A stretch of DNA of 64,000 bases from VFJZ01 sp046598415 (GCA_046598415.1 JBKJIG010000044.1:3502-67501), one strand, 5' to 3'. Shown: positions 26,194 through 35,453, counted from the first letter of the stretch. Translations and numbers: made by a program. The notes: generated from the sequence alone by a model not told the origin.

Positions 26194-27705
26194 ATGGCAC
26201 AGACGTCCGAGGAGGGCAAGGCGCTATCGACCGCGAGCGGCATCGAGATGCGCTCGATCGACTGGGTGCCGCACGAGGAGCGCCACGGCGAGGTGTGGCA
26301 CCTCGGCGGGGTCTGGTTCTCGGGCAACGCGGAGCTCACGACGACGGCCACGGGCGTGCTCTGCATCTCGCTCGGCGGCAACCTGATCTGGACCCTGGTC
26401 GCGATGCTGATCGGGACGCTGTTCGGCACGTTCTTCACGGCGTTCCACTCGGCCCAGGGTCCCCAGCTGGGACTACCGCAGATGATCCAGTCCCGCGCGC
26501 AGTTCGGCTACCTCGGCGTGGCCGTGCTGGTGCTGCCGTTCATGGTCTTCAACTATGCCGGCTACAACGTCTTCAACGGCCTGCTCGCCGCCGGCGCGCT
26601 GGAGAACGTGGTCGGCGGCGACATCAAGATCTGGCTCGTCGTCGTCTCCGTCGTTGCGGTCCTGGCGGCGATCTGGGGCTACGACCTGATCCACCTATCG
26701 CAGCGGTGGCTCACCTACGCCTTCATCATCTTCTTCGGCGTGTACACGATCGGCGTCCTCGCGACGATCGGCTTCCCGGCGGGTTCCTGGGATCTGAACG
26801 GCTTCCAGACGACGCCGTTCATCGCGTCGTTCGCCCTGACGGTCTCGTACCAGATCGGCTGGGCGCCGTACGTGTCGGACTACTCGCGCTACCTGCCGGC
26901 CAGCGCCGGCGTGAAGAGCACCTTCCTGTGGACCTACTGGCCGCTGGTGGTCGCCGGCTTCTGGATGTTCGCGATGGGCGCCATCATCGCGGCGCCGATC
27001 GCCGACCAGGCCCCTGGGACGATCGATGCGATCCGGGCGACCGGCGACGACATCTTCGGCAGCTTCGGCGCGATCGTGCTGCTGCTCTCGGTGCCCGCGC
27101 TCGTGCTGATCATCGCCATGAACATGTACGGCGGTGGTTTGATCCTGATCTCGATGGCGGACTCGTTCAAGAAGGTCACGCCCGCACTGTGGCACCGCAT
27201 CGCGAGCATCTTCGCGATCGCCATCACGTCGCTCGTGTTCGCCTTCTACGCGACGTCGAACGGCGACTTCCTCGGGTACTACAACAACCTGATCGTCCTG
27301 TTGCTGTACTTCTTCGCGCCGTGGACGGCCGTCAACCTGGTCGACTACTTCATCGTCCGCAAGGGCCACTACGCCATTCGCGAGATCTTCAACCCCGACG
27401 GCATCTACGGCCGCTGGGGCTGGTACGGGATCATCGCCTACCTGGCCGGGTTCGTCGCGATGATTCCGTTCATGCTCGTCGGGACGGCCGACACCAAGTT
27501 CGAGTGGTGGATCGGACCGATCGCGAAGAGCCTCGACTACACCGATATCTCCGTGTTCATCGGCATCCCGGTGTCCTCGATCGTCTACCTGTTCCTCGCC
27601 CGGCGGCTCGACCTGGAGAAGGAGCGCCAGCTCGAGGCGGCGGAGGGTGGCATGACGTTCTCCGAGCTCGAGCACGACGTGCAGGAGGACACGGGCCGAA
27701 TCTAG
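26194..27705 (+). CDS. NCS1-family nucleobase/hydantoin/allantoin permease
   Basis: 503 aa with 12 TM helices, nucleobase:cation symporter-1 type: N-terminal conserved IDWVPHEERHGEVWHLGGVW, TM1 GVLCISLGGNLIW, SRAQFGYLG, and AYDSRY-like PYVSDYSRYLPAS. Close to cytosine/purine and hydantoin permeases. Strong GGGGAGGA ribosome-binding site. Placed after the nitrilase and formamidase remnant and before a terminator; likely imports a nitrogenous ring or ureide for the hydrolases. Confidence 0.92.
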   Translation: MAQTSEEGKALSTASGIEMRSIDWVPHEERHGEVWHLGGVWFSGNAELTTTATGVLCISLGGNLIWTLVAMLIGTLFGTFFTAFHSAQGPQLGLPQMIQSRAQFGYLGVAVLVLPFMVFNYAGYNVFNGLLAAGALENVVGGDIKIWLVVVSVVAVLAAIWGYDLIHLSQRWLTYAFIIFFGVYTIGVLATIGFPAGSWDLNGFQTTPFIASFALTVSYQIGWAPYVSDYSRYLPASAGVKSTFLWTYWPLVVAGFWMFAMGAIIAAPIADQAPGTIDAIRATGDDIFGSFGAIVLLLSVPALVLIIAMNMYGGGLILISMADSFKKVTPALWHRIASIFAIAITSLVFAFYATSNGDFLGYYNNLIVLLLYFFAPWTAVNLVDYFIVRKGHYAIREIFNPDGIYGRWGWYGIIAYLAGFVAMIPFMLVGTADTKFEWWIGPIAKSLDYTDISVFIGIPVSSIVYLFLARRLDLEKERQLEAAEGGMTFSELEHDVQEDTGRI

Positions 27706-27715
27706 CGATCCGGAG

Positions 27716-27751
27716 GGAAGTTCGCGGGCACCGGGATGCCCGCGAACTTCC
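27716..27751. terminator. Bidirectional hairpin terminator
   Basis: A perfect 15-bp stem (27716-27730 with 27737-27751) and a 6-nt loop lies between the NCS1 permease stop and the convergent amidase stop. Confidence 0.8.
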
Positions 27752-27767
27752 GCCTCGGAACCGGCTG

Positions 27768-29324
27768 TCAGACGGCGGGCTCGGTCTCCACGACGAGCTC
27801 CCCGTCCGCCGGGCTGTACGCGCGGAGCACGGTCGTGACACCGTCGGCGCCGCGCACCCGCATCCCTGCGCGCAGCTGCTCGCGGGGAGTGTCCGCGGGC
27901 ACCTCGGTGGCGTCGCCCGACGACGCGAGCGGCGGTCGCGGCCACGGTGCGATGCGCTCCCAGGCGGCCGCCGCGCGCAGCACGGTCGCGTCGCCGAGCC
28001 GGCGGCCGGAGAGCTGCAGCCCGACGGGCATGCCCTCCTCGGCGGCGCCCATCGGGATGCTGATCGCGGGTGCGCCCGTGAGGTTCGCCGGGTAGCAGAA
28101 GTGGCACCAGTCGTCGAAGTGGTCGCCGATCGGCTGCCCTTCGATGGATGGCGGACCGGTCGTGCCGTGCCGGAAGGCGACGACCTCCATCGCGGGCGTC
28201 AGGAACAGGTCGTAGCGCTCCATGAAGCGGCCGAACGCGGAGGCGTAGGCGCCCTGCTCGTTGCGTGCCAGCGCGTACTCCGTCCCCGCGTAGCCGCTGC
28301 CGGCCTCGATCAGCTCGCGGGTGTCGTCACCGATCAGGCCGGTGGCGAGCAGCGGGCCCTCCGACGCGAGGTTGTCGACGCAGGCGATGGTGTTCCACGT
28401 CTCGATCGGGTTCGGGAGTCCCGGGTCGTCCTCGACCATCTCGGCGCCGAGCGAGCGGAACCGCTCCACGGCAGCGCGGAACGTCGCCCGGACGCCCGGA
28501 TCGACGCGGAGGTAGCCGAGGTCCTCGGAGTAGGCGATCCGCAGGCCGGTCAGGTCGCCGTTCGCCTGCCCGGCGGCGGCAAGGTCGTCCGCGAGGTTCG
28601 GGAGGGACGTCGGATCGAGGGGATCGGGCCCGGCCATCACCGCGGTCATCAGCGCGGTGTCGGCGACGGTGAACGCGAGCGGACCGAGGTGCGTCATGGT
28701 GTACCAGCCGGGCCACTGCGGCTCGCGCGGCACCACGCCGAACGTCGCCTTGAAGCCGGCCACGCCGCACAGGGAGGCGGGGATGCGGATCGAGCCGCCG
28801 CCGTCGGAGCCGATCGCGAGCGGCACCATCCCCGCGGCCACGGCCGCGCCGGCGCCGCCGGAGGACCCGCCGGGCACACGGCCCGGATCCCACGGGTTCG
28901 ATGTCCGTCCGTAGAGCTCGTTCTCGGCGATGCCGCGGTAGCAGAACTCCGGGATGTTCGTCCGGCCGACCACGATCGCGCCGGCGTCGAGCAGGCGGAC
29001 GAGGAGGGTCGCGGTCGCCTCCGGCCGGAAGCCGAGCAGGGCTCGCGATCCGTCGGTGGTCTCGATGCCCTCCTCCCACACCACGTCCTTGACCGCGATC
29101 GGCACGCCGGCCAGCGGACCCGGATCCTCACCGGCGGCGACGCGCGCGTCGATGGCGGCTGCGGCTGCGCGCGCCGCGTTGGGCCGCACCTCGCAGAAGG
29201 CGTTCAACGTGCCGTTGAGCCGCGCGATGCGCTCGAGCGAATCCTCGATCACGTCGGCGGCCGTGCGTCGGCCGGCGCGCACGTCCGCGGCGATCTCGAT
29301 GGCGGTGGCGATCCGGTCGCTCAT
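27768..29324 (-). CDS. Amidase-signature family amidase, with C-terminal extension
   Basis: 518 aa. Catalytic Ser-cisSer-Lys triad: Lys in IAVKDVVWEEG, cis-Ser in VPGGSSGGAGAAV, nucleophile Ser in GSDGGGSIRIPAS. An extra tail after about residue 460 (MRVRGADGVTTVLRAYSPADG) forms a small beta-rich segment not usual for AS enzymes. Its ATG overlaps the stop of the second amidase (ATGA). Both probably hydrolyse amides or carbamates in the salvage pathway. Confidence 0.92.
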   Translation of the reverse strand: MSDRIATAIEIAADVRAGRRTAADVIEDSLERIARLNGTLNAFCEVRPNAARAAAAAIDARVAAGEDPGPLAGVPIAVKDVVWEEGIETTDGSRALLGFRPEATATLLVRLLDAGAIVVGRTNIPEFCYRGIAENELYGRTSNPWDPGRVPGGSSGGAGAAVAAGMVPLAIGSDGGGSIRIPASLCGVAGFKATFGVVPREPQWPGWYTMTHLGPLAFTVADTALMTAVMAGPDPLDPTSLPNLADDLAAAGQANGDLTGLRIAYSEDLGYLRVDPGVRATFRAAVERFRSLGAEMVEDDPGLPNPIETWNTIACVDNLASEGPLLATGLIGDDTRELIEAGSGYAGTEYALARNEQGAYASAFGRFMERYDLFLTPAMEVVAFRHGTTGPPSIEGQPIGDHFDDWCHFCYPANLTGAPAISIPMGAAEEGMPVGLQLSGRRLGDATVLRAAAAWERIAPWPRPPLASSGDATEVPADTPREQLRAGMRVRGADGVTTVLRAYSPADGELVVETEPAV

Positions 29325-30724
29325 GCGTACTCCCTCGGTGGAACGGGCCATGGTTGTGCGTGCTCGAATGCCGCCGCGACCCGGATGACGAGATCCTCCC
29401 GACCCGGAGCCGCGACGACCATCACGCCGACCGGCCGGCCCGCGGCGGTGACGCCGCCCGGCATCGAGGCGGTCGGCTGCGTGCCGAGGTTCCACGGCGA
29501 GGAGAACGGCATGAACGACATCCAGCCGGGTTCCACGTCAACCCCGCCGATGCGACTCGGCGGCTGGCCGAGCGGGAACGCGGGCGTGGCCGTCACAGGG
29601 GTGATCAGCACGTCGTAATGCGCGAAGAAGTCGTCGAGCCCAGACCGGAACCGCCACAGTCTCGCCATCAGCCCGACGTGCTCCTCGGCCGTCAGCTGCG
29701 GATAGCGCGAGGTCTCCTCGAGGCTCTCCGGGTAGAGATCGTCCGGCTCCAGGACGGGCAGGGCGCTGCGGCGAGTGTCGACGCCGAAGATCGGGAAGTA
29801 GAGCTCCATCGGGTGCTCGACCTGCGGCGCGGCCTCATCGACCTCGGCGCCCAGGGTCGCAACCGTGCGGACCGCCGCCTCCGTGATCGCCCGCACCTCG
29901 TCGTCGACCGGGAACCAGTCGAGAGTCGCGCTCCAGGCCACGCGCAGCCCCTTCAGCGGCGCCGTGCCGTCGGCGCCGGCGATCGCCGCCGCCAGGTCGG
30001 GCAGCGGGTCGCGGCGGGCCATCGGGTCGCGCGCGTCGTGGCCGGCCATCACCTCGAGCAGGGCTGCCGCGTCGGCGACGGTCGCGGCGATCGGCCCGTG
30101 CGTCAGGAAGAGCATGGAGTCGTCGGGAATCGGCCACGTCGGGATGCGCCCCAATGTCGGCTTGATGCCGAACACGCCGCACATCGACGACGGCGCGGTG
30201 ATCGATCCGGCCGAGTCGGTGCCGGTCGCCCCCGGCACCAGACCGGCGCCGACGGCCGAGGCCGATCCGCCGCTCGATCCGCCGCTGGTCAGCGACGGGT
30301 CGGCGGGGTTGCGGGTATCGGGCCCGAGCCGGTTCTTGGTCTCTCCGAGCAGGCCGAGCGCCGGAGTGTTGGTCTTGCCGACGATGACGGCGCCCGCCGC
30401 CCGCAGCCGCGCGACGAGGATGCAGTCCTCGTCCGGCACGTTGTCGCGGAACGCGAGCGCCCCGTAGGTGGTGCGCAGCCCTGCGGTCTCGTGCAGGTCC
30501 TTGACGCCGATCGGCACGCCCAGGAGCGGGGCGGTCTCACCGACAGCCAGCCGCCGGTCGGCGGCGTCCGCCGCCGCCAGCGCCCCCTCCGGATCGAGCG
30601 TCACGAACGTGCCGAGATCGGCCCTCCGCTCGATCGCGGCCAGCGTCGCGGTGACGGCCTCGCGGCTGGAGACCTGCCGCTCGGCCAGGGACGTGCGGAG
30701 TCCGATCAGACCATCTCGTCGCAT
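29321..30724 (-). CDS. Amidase-signature family amidase
   Basis: 467 aa, with triad Lys in IGVKDLHETAG, Ser in SGGSSGGSASAVGAG and nucleophile Ser in TDSAGSITAPSS. Independent of the downstream amidase in sequence, so not a recent duplicate. TACGAT lies 7 nt before the ATG, indicating a leaderless transcript that carries both amidases. Related to aspartyl/glutamyl amidotransferase A subunits but lacking partners, hence a free amidase. Confidence 0.92.
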   Translation of the reverse strand: MRRDGLIGLRTSLAERQVSSREAVTATLAAIERRADLGTFVTLDPEGALAAADAADRRLAVGETAPLLGVPIGVKDLHETAGLRTTYGALAFRDNVPDEDCILVARLRAAGAVIVGKTNTPALGLLGETKNRLGPDTRNPADPSLTSGGSSGGSASAVGAGLVPGATGTDSAGSITAPSSMCGVFGIKPTLGRIPTWPIPDDSMLFLTHGPIAATVADAAALLEVMAGHDARDPMARRDPLPDLAAAIAGADGTAPLKGLRVAWSATLDWFPVDDEVRAITEAAVRTVATLGAEVDEAAPQVEHPMELYFPIFGVDTRRSALPVLEPDDLYPESLEETSRYPQLTAEEHVGLMARLWRFRSGLDDFFAHYDVLITPVTATPAFPLGQPPSRIGGVDVEPGWMSFMPFSSPWNLGTQPTASMPGGVTAAGRPVGVMVVAAPGREDLVIRVAAAFEHAQPWPVPPREYA

Positions 30725-30849
30725 CGGCCCGATCGTAGCGCCGACGCCATGCAGCGCCTGCCGGGTACCGCGGGCGACCCGCGCCGGGTATCGGCGAGGT
30801 GTATGGCACGCAAACGGCAAGGCCCGAGGCGATGCGGAACGCGCGCTGT

Positions 30850-30951
30850 GGGGTCTGACCAAGCGAGCAGGCCGAGCACAGCCGTGCCGCGCGCGGGCGT
30901 CAGAAGCGCCGGGGTCAGACCCCGAAAGTGGCGTTTCGGGGGTCAGACCCC
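30850..30951. repeat. Palindromic interspersed repeat, copy B (with extra half-site)
   Basis: GGGGTCAGACCCC occurs at 30911-30923 and 30939-30951, separated by a 15-nt spacer containing GGCGTTTC; a partial 11-mer GGGGTCTGACC lies at 30850-30860. A GC-rich tail to about 31050 shares GGCACGCGCGAA with copy A and CGGCACGGTG with copy C. Confidence 0.85.
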
Positions 30952-31281
30952 GCGCACGAGAGGCGCGCGGAAGACGCGTGGATCGCGCGACCGGTGCGGG
31001 TCCGCGCGTGATTCGGCACGGTGCGCGTCGCGCCCGGCACGCGCGAATTGTCTGACCAAGGTCAGGTATTCGGCGTCAGCGGCGCGCGCCTCGTTCGTGG
31101 TTCTCAAGAAGTTCGTCCGGGGGGCGGGGGGGCTACCCCCCCCCGCGCCCGGGTGGCCAGCCGCGACGCGCCGGGGGTTTCTCCCCCGCCGCAGACGCCT
31201 GCTCGCCCCCGCCCTGCCGGGGTCGCTGGAGACGACGCTTGAGGAGTCAGTCAAGCGGTCCTCTCAAGGAGTCTTCCCATC
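30952..31281. other. Gene-free leader between divergent amidase and MmpL genes
   Basis: Contains the tail of repeat copy B, a G-run/C-run hairpin (31124-31132 with 31138-31146), and an inverted repeat before the MmpL gene. I see no gene here on either strand. Confidence 0.6.
31236..31257. promoter_or_regulatory. Inverted repeat upstream of the MmpL gene, candidate operator
   Basis: CGCTTGA (31236-31242) and TCAAGCG (31251-31257) are exact complements with an 8-nt spacer, 24 nt upstream of the MmpL start. The size fits a TetR- or MarR-type site; no such regulator gene is in the window. Confidence 0.45.
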
Positions 31282-33468
31282 ATGCAAGGCAAGCGCAATC
31301 TCGCTCATCGGATGGGTCGCTGGAGCGGCATGCATCCGTGGTTGGCGATCATCGGCTGGGTCGCGTTCGTCGCGATCAGCTTCGTGATCGGCGGCTCCGT
31401 GTCGGCCAACACCCTCGGTCAGGCCGACATGGGCGTCGGCGAGTCCGGACGGGCCACGAGGACGATCGACAAGGCGTTCACCGCCGCCGACCAGCCGGCG
31501 GAGGAAGCCCTCCTCATCGAGAGCCGGTCCGGCAAGCTCGCCGACAAGGACCTCGCCCCGGTCGTCGCCGACGCGACGCGGCAGCTTCGGGCCACGGGCG
31601 TCGTCGCGGAGATCACGGACGTCGAGCTCGCACAGAACGGCCGCGTGGCGCGCCTCCCGTTCACCATCAAGGGCGACCCCGACGACGCGACCGGCAAGGT
31701 CGCTCCGATCGCGGCCGCCACCACGGCGATCGCGGCCGCGCATCCGTCGCTCCTGATCGAGGGCTTCGGCGACGCGACCTTGGGCAAGGCGTTCGACGAC
31801 AAGCTCGCCTCGGACTTCCAGAAGGCGGAGATGCTGTCGATCCCGATCACGCTGCTGATCCTCGTGGTCGCGTTCGGCGCCCTGCTCGCCGCCGGTATTC
31901 CGGTGCTGCTCGGCCTCACGTCGGTGTTCGCCGCCTTCGGCCTCACGACGCTGTCCAGCCAGCTCGTCCCGACGGGTGAGAGCACGCAGATCCTGATGAT
32001 GCTGATCGGCATGGCCGTCGGCGTCGACTACTCGCTGTTCTATCTCAAGCGTGAGCGCGAGGAGCGGGCCCGCGGCGCCGGCAAGCTGGCCGCGCTCGAG
32101 GCCGCAGCCGCCACCAGCGGCCACGCGGTGCTCGTCTCCGGCCTGACGGTCATGGCCTCGCTCGCCGGCATCTTCCTGATGGGCGATGCCGAGGGCGGCG
32201 GCATGGCCGTCGGTTCGATCCTGGTCGTTGGCGTCGCCGTGCTCGGCTCGCTGACGGTACTGCCGGCCGTGCTCGCCAAGCTCGGTGACCGCGTCCACCA
32301 GAGCCGCCTGCCCGTGCTGCGCCGCATGCGCCGCGAGGAGCGGGACTCCCGTGCCTGGGGCTTCGTGCTCGGCCACGTCCTGCGCCGCCCCGTCGTGGCG
32401 CTCGCCGCCGGCGTCGCGGTGCTCGCTGCCCTCGCCGTCCCGGCGATCGGCATGCACACGAAGGTCACCGGCAAGGAGGACATCTCGCGGGATGCCTTCC
32501 CGGTCATGCGCACGCTCGACCACCTGCAGGCCGCGTTCCCGGGCCAGCGGCCCGGCGCGGAGATCGTCATCCAGGCCGGGAACGTCAACGCTCCGGCCGT
32601 CCAGTCCGCCATCGCGGCCTTCAAGGCCGAGGCGCTCCAGTCAGGCCAGGCGCTCGAGCCCTTCGAGACGATGGTCAGCGCTGACAACAACGTGCTGCAG
32701 CTGACCGTCCCGATCGTCGGCGACGGCTCCGACAAGGTCTCGCAGGCCGCCGTTCAGCGGCTGCGCGACGACGTCCTTCCCCGCACCCTCGGCTCGGCCG
32801 CGGGCGTCACGGTCGATGTCGGTGGCGTCGCCGCCGAGACGGCCGACTCCAACAGCAACCTGTCGGCCCACGCGCCGCTCGTGTTCGGGTTCGTGCTGAC
32901 CATGGCGTTCCTGCTCCTGCTGGTGACGTTCCGGTCGATCGTGATCCCGATCAAGGCGATCATCCTCAACCTCCTCTCGGTCGCGGCCGCCTTCGGTGTG
33001 CTGACGCTGGTCTTCCAGCACGGCTGGGGCGAGATCATCGGGCTGCCTCACACCTCGGGCGTCGTCTCGTGGCTGCCGATCTTCCTGTTCGTGATCCTGT
33101 TCGGCCTCTCGATGGACTATCACGTGTTCATCATCAGCCGCATCAAGGAGGGCTGGGACAAGGGTCTCAGCAACGAGGAGGCCGTCGAGAACGGCATCCG
33201 CAGCTCCGCCGGCGTCGTCACCGCGGCGGCCACCGTCATGGTGGCGGTGTTCGCGATCTTCGCCACCCTGTCCCTGGTCGACCTGCAGGAGTTCGGCGTC
33301 GGCCTGGCCGTCGCGGTGCTGATCGACGCCACGCTCATCCGCGGTGTCGTGCTGCCGGCCTCGATGAAGCTCCTCGGCAAGTGGAACTGGTACATGCCGA
33401 GCGTGCTCGGATGGCTGCCGAAGGTCGGCGAGGGCGGCCACACCGGGCTGGAGCCCGCCGCCGCCTAG
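31282..33468 (+). CDS. MMPL/RND-family membrane transporter
   Basis: 728 aa, two halves each with an N-terminal TM helix, a periplasmic loop (about residues 45-180 and 390-530) and a five-helix bundle, the MmpL architecture. Conserved Asp-Tyr pairs GVDYSLFYLKREREE and LSMDYHVFIISRIKE mark the proton-relay helices. AAGGAG precedes the ATG. Exports lipids or hydrophobic drugs. A strong terminator follows. Confidence 0.93.
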   Translation: MQGKRNLAHRMGRWSGMHPWLAIIGWVAFVAISFVIGGSVSANTLGQADMGVGESGRATRTIDKAFTAADQPAEEALLIESRSGKLADKDLAPVVADATRQLRATGVVAEITDVELAQNGRVARLPFTIKGDPDDATGKVAPIAAATTAIAAAHPSLLIEGFGDATLGKAFDDKLASDFQKAEMLSIPITLLILVVAFGALLAAGIPVLLGLTSVFAAFGLTTLSSQLVPTGESTQILMMLIGMAVGVDYSLFYLKREREERARGAGKLAALEAAAATSGHAVLVSGLTVMASLAGIFLMGDAEGGGMAVGSILVVGVAVLGSLTVLPAVLAKLGDRVHQSRLPVLRRMRREERDSRAWGFVLGHVLRRPVVALAAGVAVLAALAVPAIGMHTKVTGKEDISRDAFPVMRTLDHLQAAFPGQRPGAEIVIQAGNVNAPAVQSAIAAFKAEALQSGQALEPFETMVSADNNVLQLTVPIVGDGSDKVSQAAVQRLRDDVLPRTLGSAAGVTVDVGGVAAETADSNSNLSAHAPLVFGFVLTMAFLLLLVTFRSIVIPIKAIILNLLSVAAAFGVLTLVFQHGWGEIIGLPHTSGVVSWLPIFLFVILFGLSMDYHVFIISRIKEGWDKGLSNEEAVENGIRSSAGVVTAAATVMVAVFAIFATLSLVDLQEFGVGLAVAVLIDATLIRGVVLPASMKLLGKWNWYMPSVLGWLPKVGEGGHTGLEPAAA

Positions 33469-33488
33469 CCTCGAGCCCCACTCCGGAA

Positions 33489-33532
33489 GCACGACCCGAC
33501 GGCCCGTCAGATGGCGGGCCGTCGGGTCGTGC
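33489..33532. terminator. Strong bidirectional hairpin terminator
   Basis: A perfect 18-bp stem (33489-33506 with 33515-33532) and an 8-nt loop between the MmpL stop and the convergent LLM oxidoreductase stop. Confidence 0.85.
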
Positions 33533-33548
33533 GGGAAGCCGTACCGCG

Positions 33549-34442
33549 TCAGGCGGAGGCGGCCGCCCGGTACATCGCCGCGGCCTCGGCGAACGCCGCG
33601 AGGGTCGCGGGCGTCGCCGGCTCCAGCACCGCGATGACGTGGTCGGCACCCGCCTCGGCGTGGGCGATCAGCCCGGCTGCGACCTGCTGCGGCGTGCCGC
33701 TGAGCGCCTCGCCCTCGGCGTCGGGCGACGCGCCCTGGTACCGGACGGTGATGCCGACGGTGATGTCGAGGGTGGCCGGATCGCGCCCGACGCGGGTGCA
33801 CGCCTCGGTCAGTTCAGCGCGGGTGCTCGCGAGACGCTCGTCCGGCAGGCCGAACCAGGCGAGGTTCCACGCGTCGGCATGGCGCGCGGTCAGCTCGAGC
33901 ATGCGCGGCATCTTCGACGCCACCAGGATCGGCAGGTCGGGGCGCGCCGGTGGCTGAAGCACGGCGTCGCGCGCCGTCACGTAGGTGCCGTCGAGGTCGG
34001 CGCGGCCCTCGCGGATCAGGCCCGTGATGACGGCGAGCGATTCCTCGAAGCGGCTCACCTTGTGATCGGTCGGCCAGCCGAACGCGTCGTACTCGGGGTC
34101 GTGCCAGCCGGCACCGACGCCGAGGATCAGCCGGCCCTCGCTGACGTGGTCGAGGGTCGCCGCCATCTTCGCGAGCAGCGCCGCATTGCGGAATCCGGTG
34201 CACATCACGAGCGTGCCGAGCTGGACCCGGCTGGTCGCCTCGGCGATGGCCGAGAGGATCGTCCAGCACTCGTGGATGCCGGTCGTGACGCCGTCGAAGC
34301 GGAACAGCACGTGGTCGAACACCCACACCGAGTCGAGGCCCAGCTCCTCGGCGCCGACGGCGATCTCGCGGATCTCCGGATACGAGAGCGCGCCGTCGTC
34401 CCCGTCCTCCTCCGCGATGGGCAGTACGACTCCGATCCGCAT
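33549..34442 (-). CDS. LLM-class F420-dependent oxidoreductase
   Basis: 297-aa luciferase-like TIM barrel. Matches actinobacterial F420-dependent members: MRIGVVLPIAEEDG, AEELGLDSVWVFDHVLFRF, GTLVMCTGFRNAALLAKMAATLDHVSEGRLILGVGAGW (conserved GAGW), and a C-terminal ADHVIAVLEP. Hydride transfer to an unknown substrate using F420H2 or flavin. Monocistronic, convergent with the MmpL gene. Confidence 0.9.
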   Translation of the reverse strand: MRIGVVLPIAEEDGDDGALSYPEIREIAVGAEELGLDSVWVFDHVLFRFDGVTTGIHECWTILSAIAEATSRVQLGTLVMCTGFRNAALLAKMAATLDHVSEGRLILGVGAGWHDPEYDAFGWPTDHKVSRFEESLAVITGLIREGRADLDGTYVTARDAVLQPPARPDLPILVASKMPRMLELTARHADAWNLAWFGLPDERLASTRAELTEACTRVGRDPATLDITVGITVRYQGASPDAEGEALSGTPQQVAAGLIAHAEAGADHVIAVLEPATPATLAAFAEAAAMYRAAASA

Positions 34443-34589
34443 CCCGACCTCCAGCTCGACGGCGTGAGCGTACGCGACCTGTGTCCCGAAAAGCCCGACG
34501 TCCCGTTAGGCGCCGCGGTGGCCGAGCGTGTGGCTCGACAGCGCTGCCACGGCGGCACGCGTCGCCAGACGGACGCCCGGCGCGGCGAC

Positions 34590-34735
34590 CTAGCGGGCCG
34601 TCCAGACGATCGACGGGCGACCGGTGACGGGGTCGAATGCGGCGACGGCCAGTGACGGTTCGTCGGCGCCGGAGACCGCCTCGGCGGCGCGCCCGACAGG
34701 GCCAGCAGCAGGGCCAACGTGAGCGCACGGCGCAT
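34590..34735 (-). pseudogene. Broken secreted-protein remnant
   Basis: MRRALTLALLLALSGA is a clean signal peptide from ATG 34735, with TACGTT 8 nt upstream. One base later than the frame allows, the sequence continues in a different frame as AAEAVSGADEPSLAVAAFD and VTGRPSIVWTAR before TAG. So there is a single-base shift near the signal cleavage site and an early stop. The parent family is unclear (beta-propeller-like start). About 145 bp further upstream of the LLM gene hold nothing I can identify. Confidence 0.5.
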
Positions 34736-34816
34736 CAGCCGTCAACGTAGCGCCGCGGAGACCGCGAGATGTGCGCCTGGCTGTCCGTGTCACCGCCCAC
34801 GATGTAGGCTTGCTAG

Positions 34817-35380
34817 ATGTGTGCACGGCACTTCGTGGCCGTCGCCTGCTGCGTCGGCGGGCTCCTCTGCTCGGCCGCACCGGCCTCGGCCGCGGGGTGC
34901 AGCGCCCAGGACCGGCTGGACGGGTTGACGATGTTCTTCGATGGCTGGTCGCGCGGCGACCTGACCGCGATGAAGCTCGACCGGCCCGACGCTACCGCGC
35001 CCTTCGGGCTCGCCCTGCCGCGCCGTCACCCGCGCTGGCCGCACGAGCTGCAGGGGCCGAAGACGTGGCGACTCGCGAGCGTCCGTGCGTGGCTGCGCCG
35101 CCGCGTCGCGGCCGGCGACCGGGTGACGTTGCTGAGGGTGAGGGTCGGGCCGACGGACGCGGGTGTCACGGGCGGCACGCTCTCCTATCGCCGCACGGCG
35201 CCCGACGTGCGGGGCGGCCACAAGGTCTACGGCCTCGCGAAGTTCGAGATGCACTGTGGCGGCCTGACCGCCCTCGGCGGCGGCCGCTCGTGGTGGACGT
35301 GGACAACGCCTATCACGCTCTGCCATCCCGGCGAGCGGATCGGCCCGGGCCAGGCCCGTGCCTGCGGCAACCTGCCGTGA
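34817..35380 (+). CDS. Secreted hypothetical protein
   Basis: 187 aa. Signal peptide (MCARHFVAVACCVGGLLCSAAPASA) then a mature domain with three further cysteines (residue 28 region GCSAQD, MHCGG, TLCHPGE, ACGNLP). Basic, Trp-rich; no family recognised. ATG 34817 has TAGGCT 6 nt upstream. Confidence 0.7.
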   Translation: MCARHFVAVACCVGGLLCSAAPASAAGCSAQDRLDGLTMFFDGWSRGDLTAMKLDRPDATAPFGLALPRRHPRWPHELQGPKTWRLASVRAWLRRRVAAGDRVTLLRVRVGPTDAGVTGGTLSYRRTAPDVRGGHKVYGLAKFEMHCGGLTALGGGRSWWTWTTPITLCHPGERIGPGQARACGNLP

Positions 35381-35412
35381 GTCCAGCGCGCGTTCGCGCG
35401 CCTTCCATGCGC

Positions 35413-35453
35413 GGGGTCAGACCCCGAATCGGCCGGTTCCGGGGTCTGACCCC
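35413..35453. repeat. Palindromic interspersed repeat, copy C
   Basis: GGGGTCAGACCCC (35413-35425) and GGGGTCTGACCCC (35441-35453) with a 15-nt spacer GAATCGGCCGGTTCC, followed by a tail with AGAACGGAAGGCGC and TTGGCACGGTG near 35524. Lies between two convergent genes; nothing else is visible in 35381-35620. Confidence 0.85.

Noticed and set aside
26295..29618. Very long plus-strand open frame (over 1,100 codons)
   Set aside because: It lies in another frame of the NCS1 permease and antisense to the amidases, is Arg/His/Gly/Asp-rich, and shows no domain; a shadow caused by high G+C.
29354..31387. Long plus-strand frame through the second amidase and the repeat region
   Set aside because: Antisense of an amidase with clear catalytic motifs; composition is shadow-like and it crosses a repeat.
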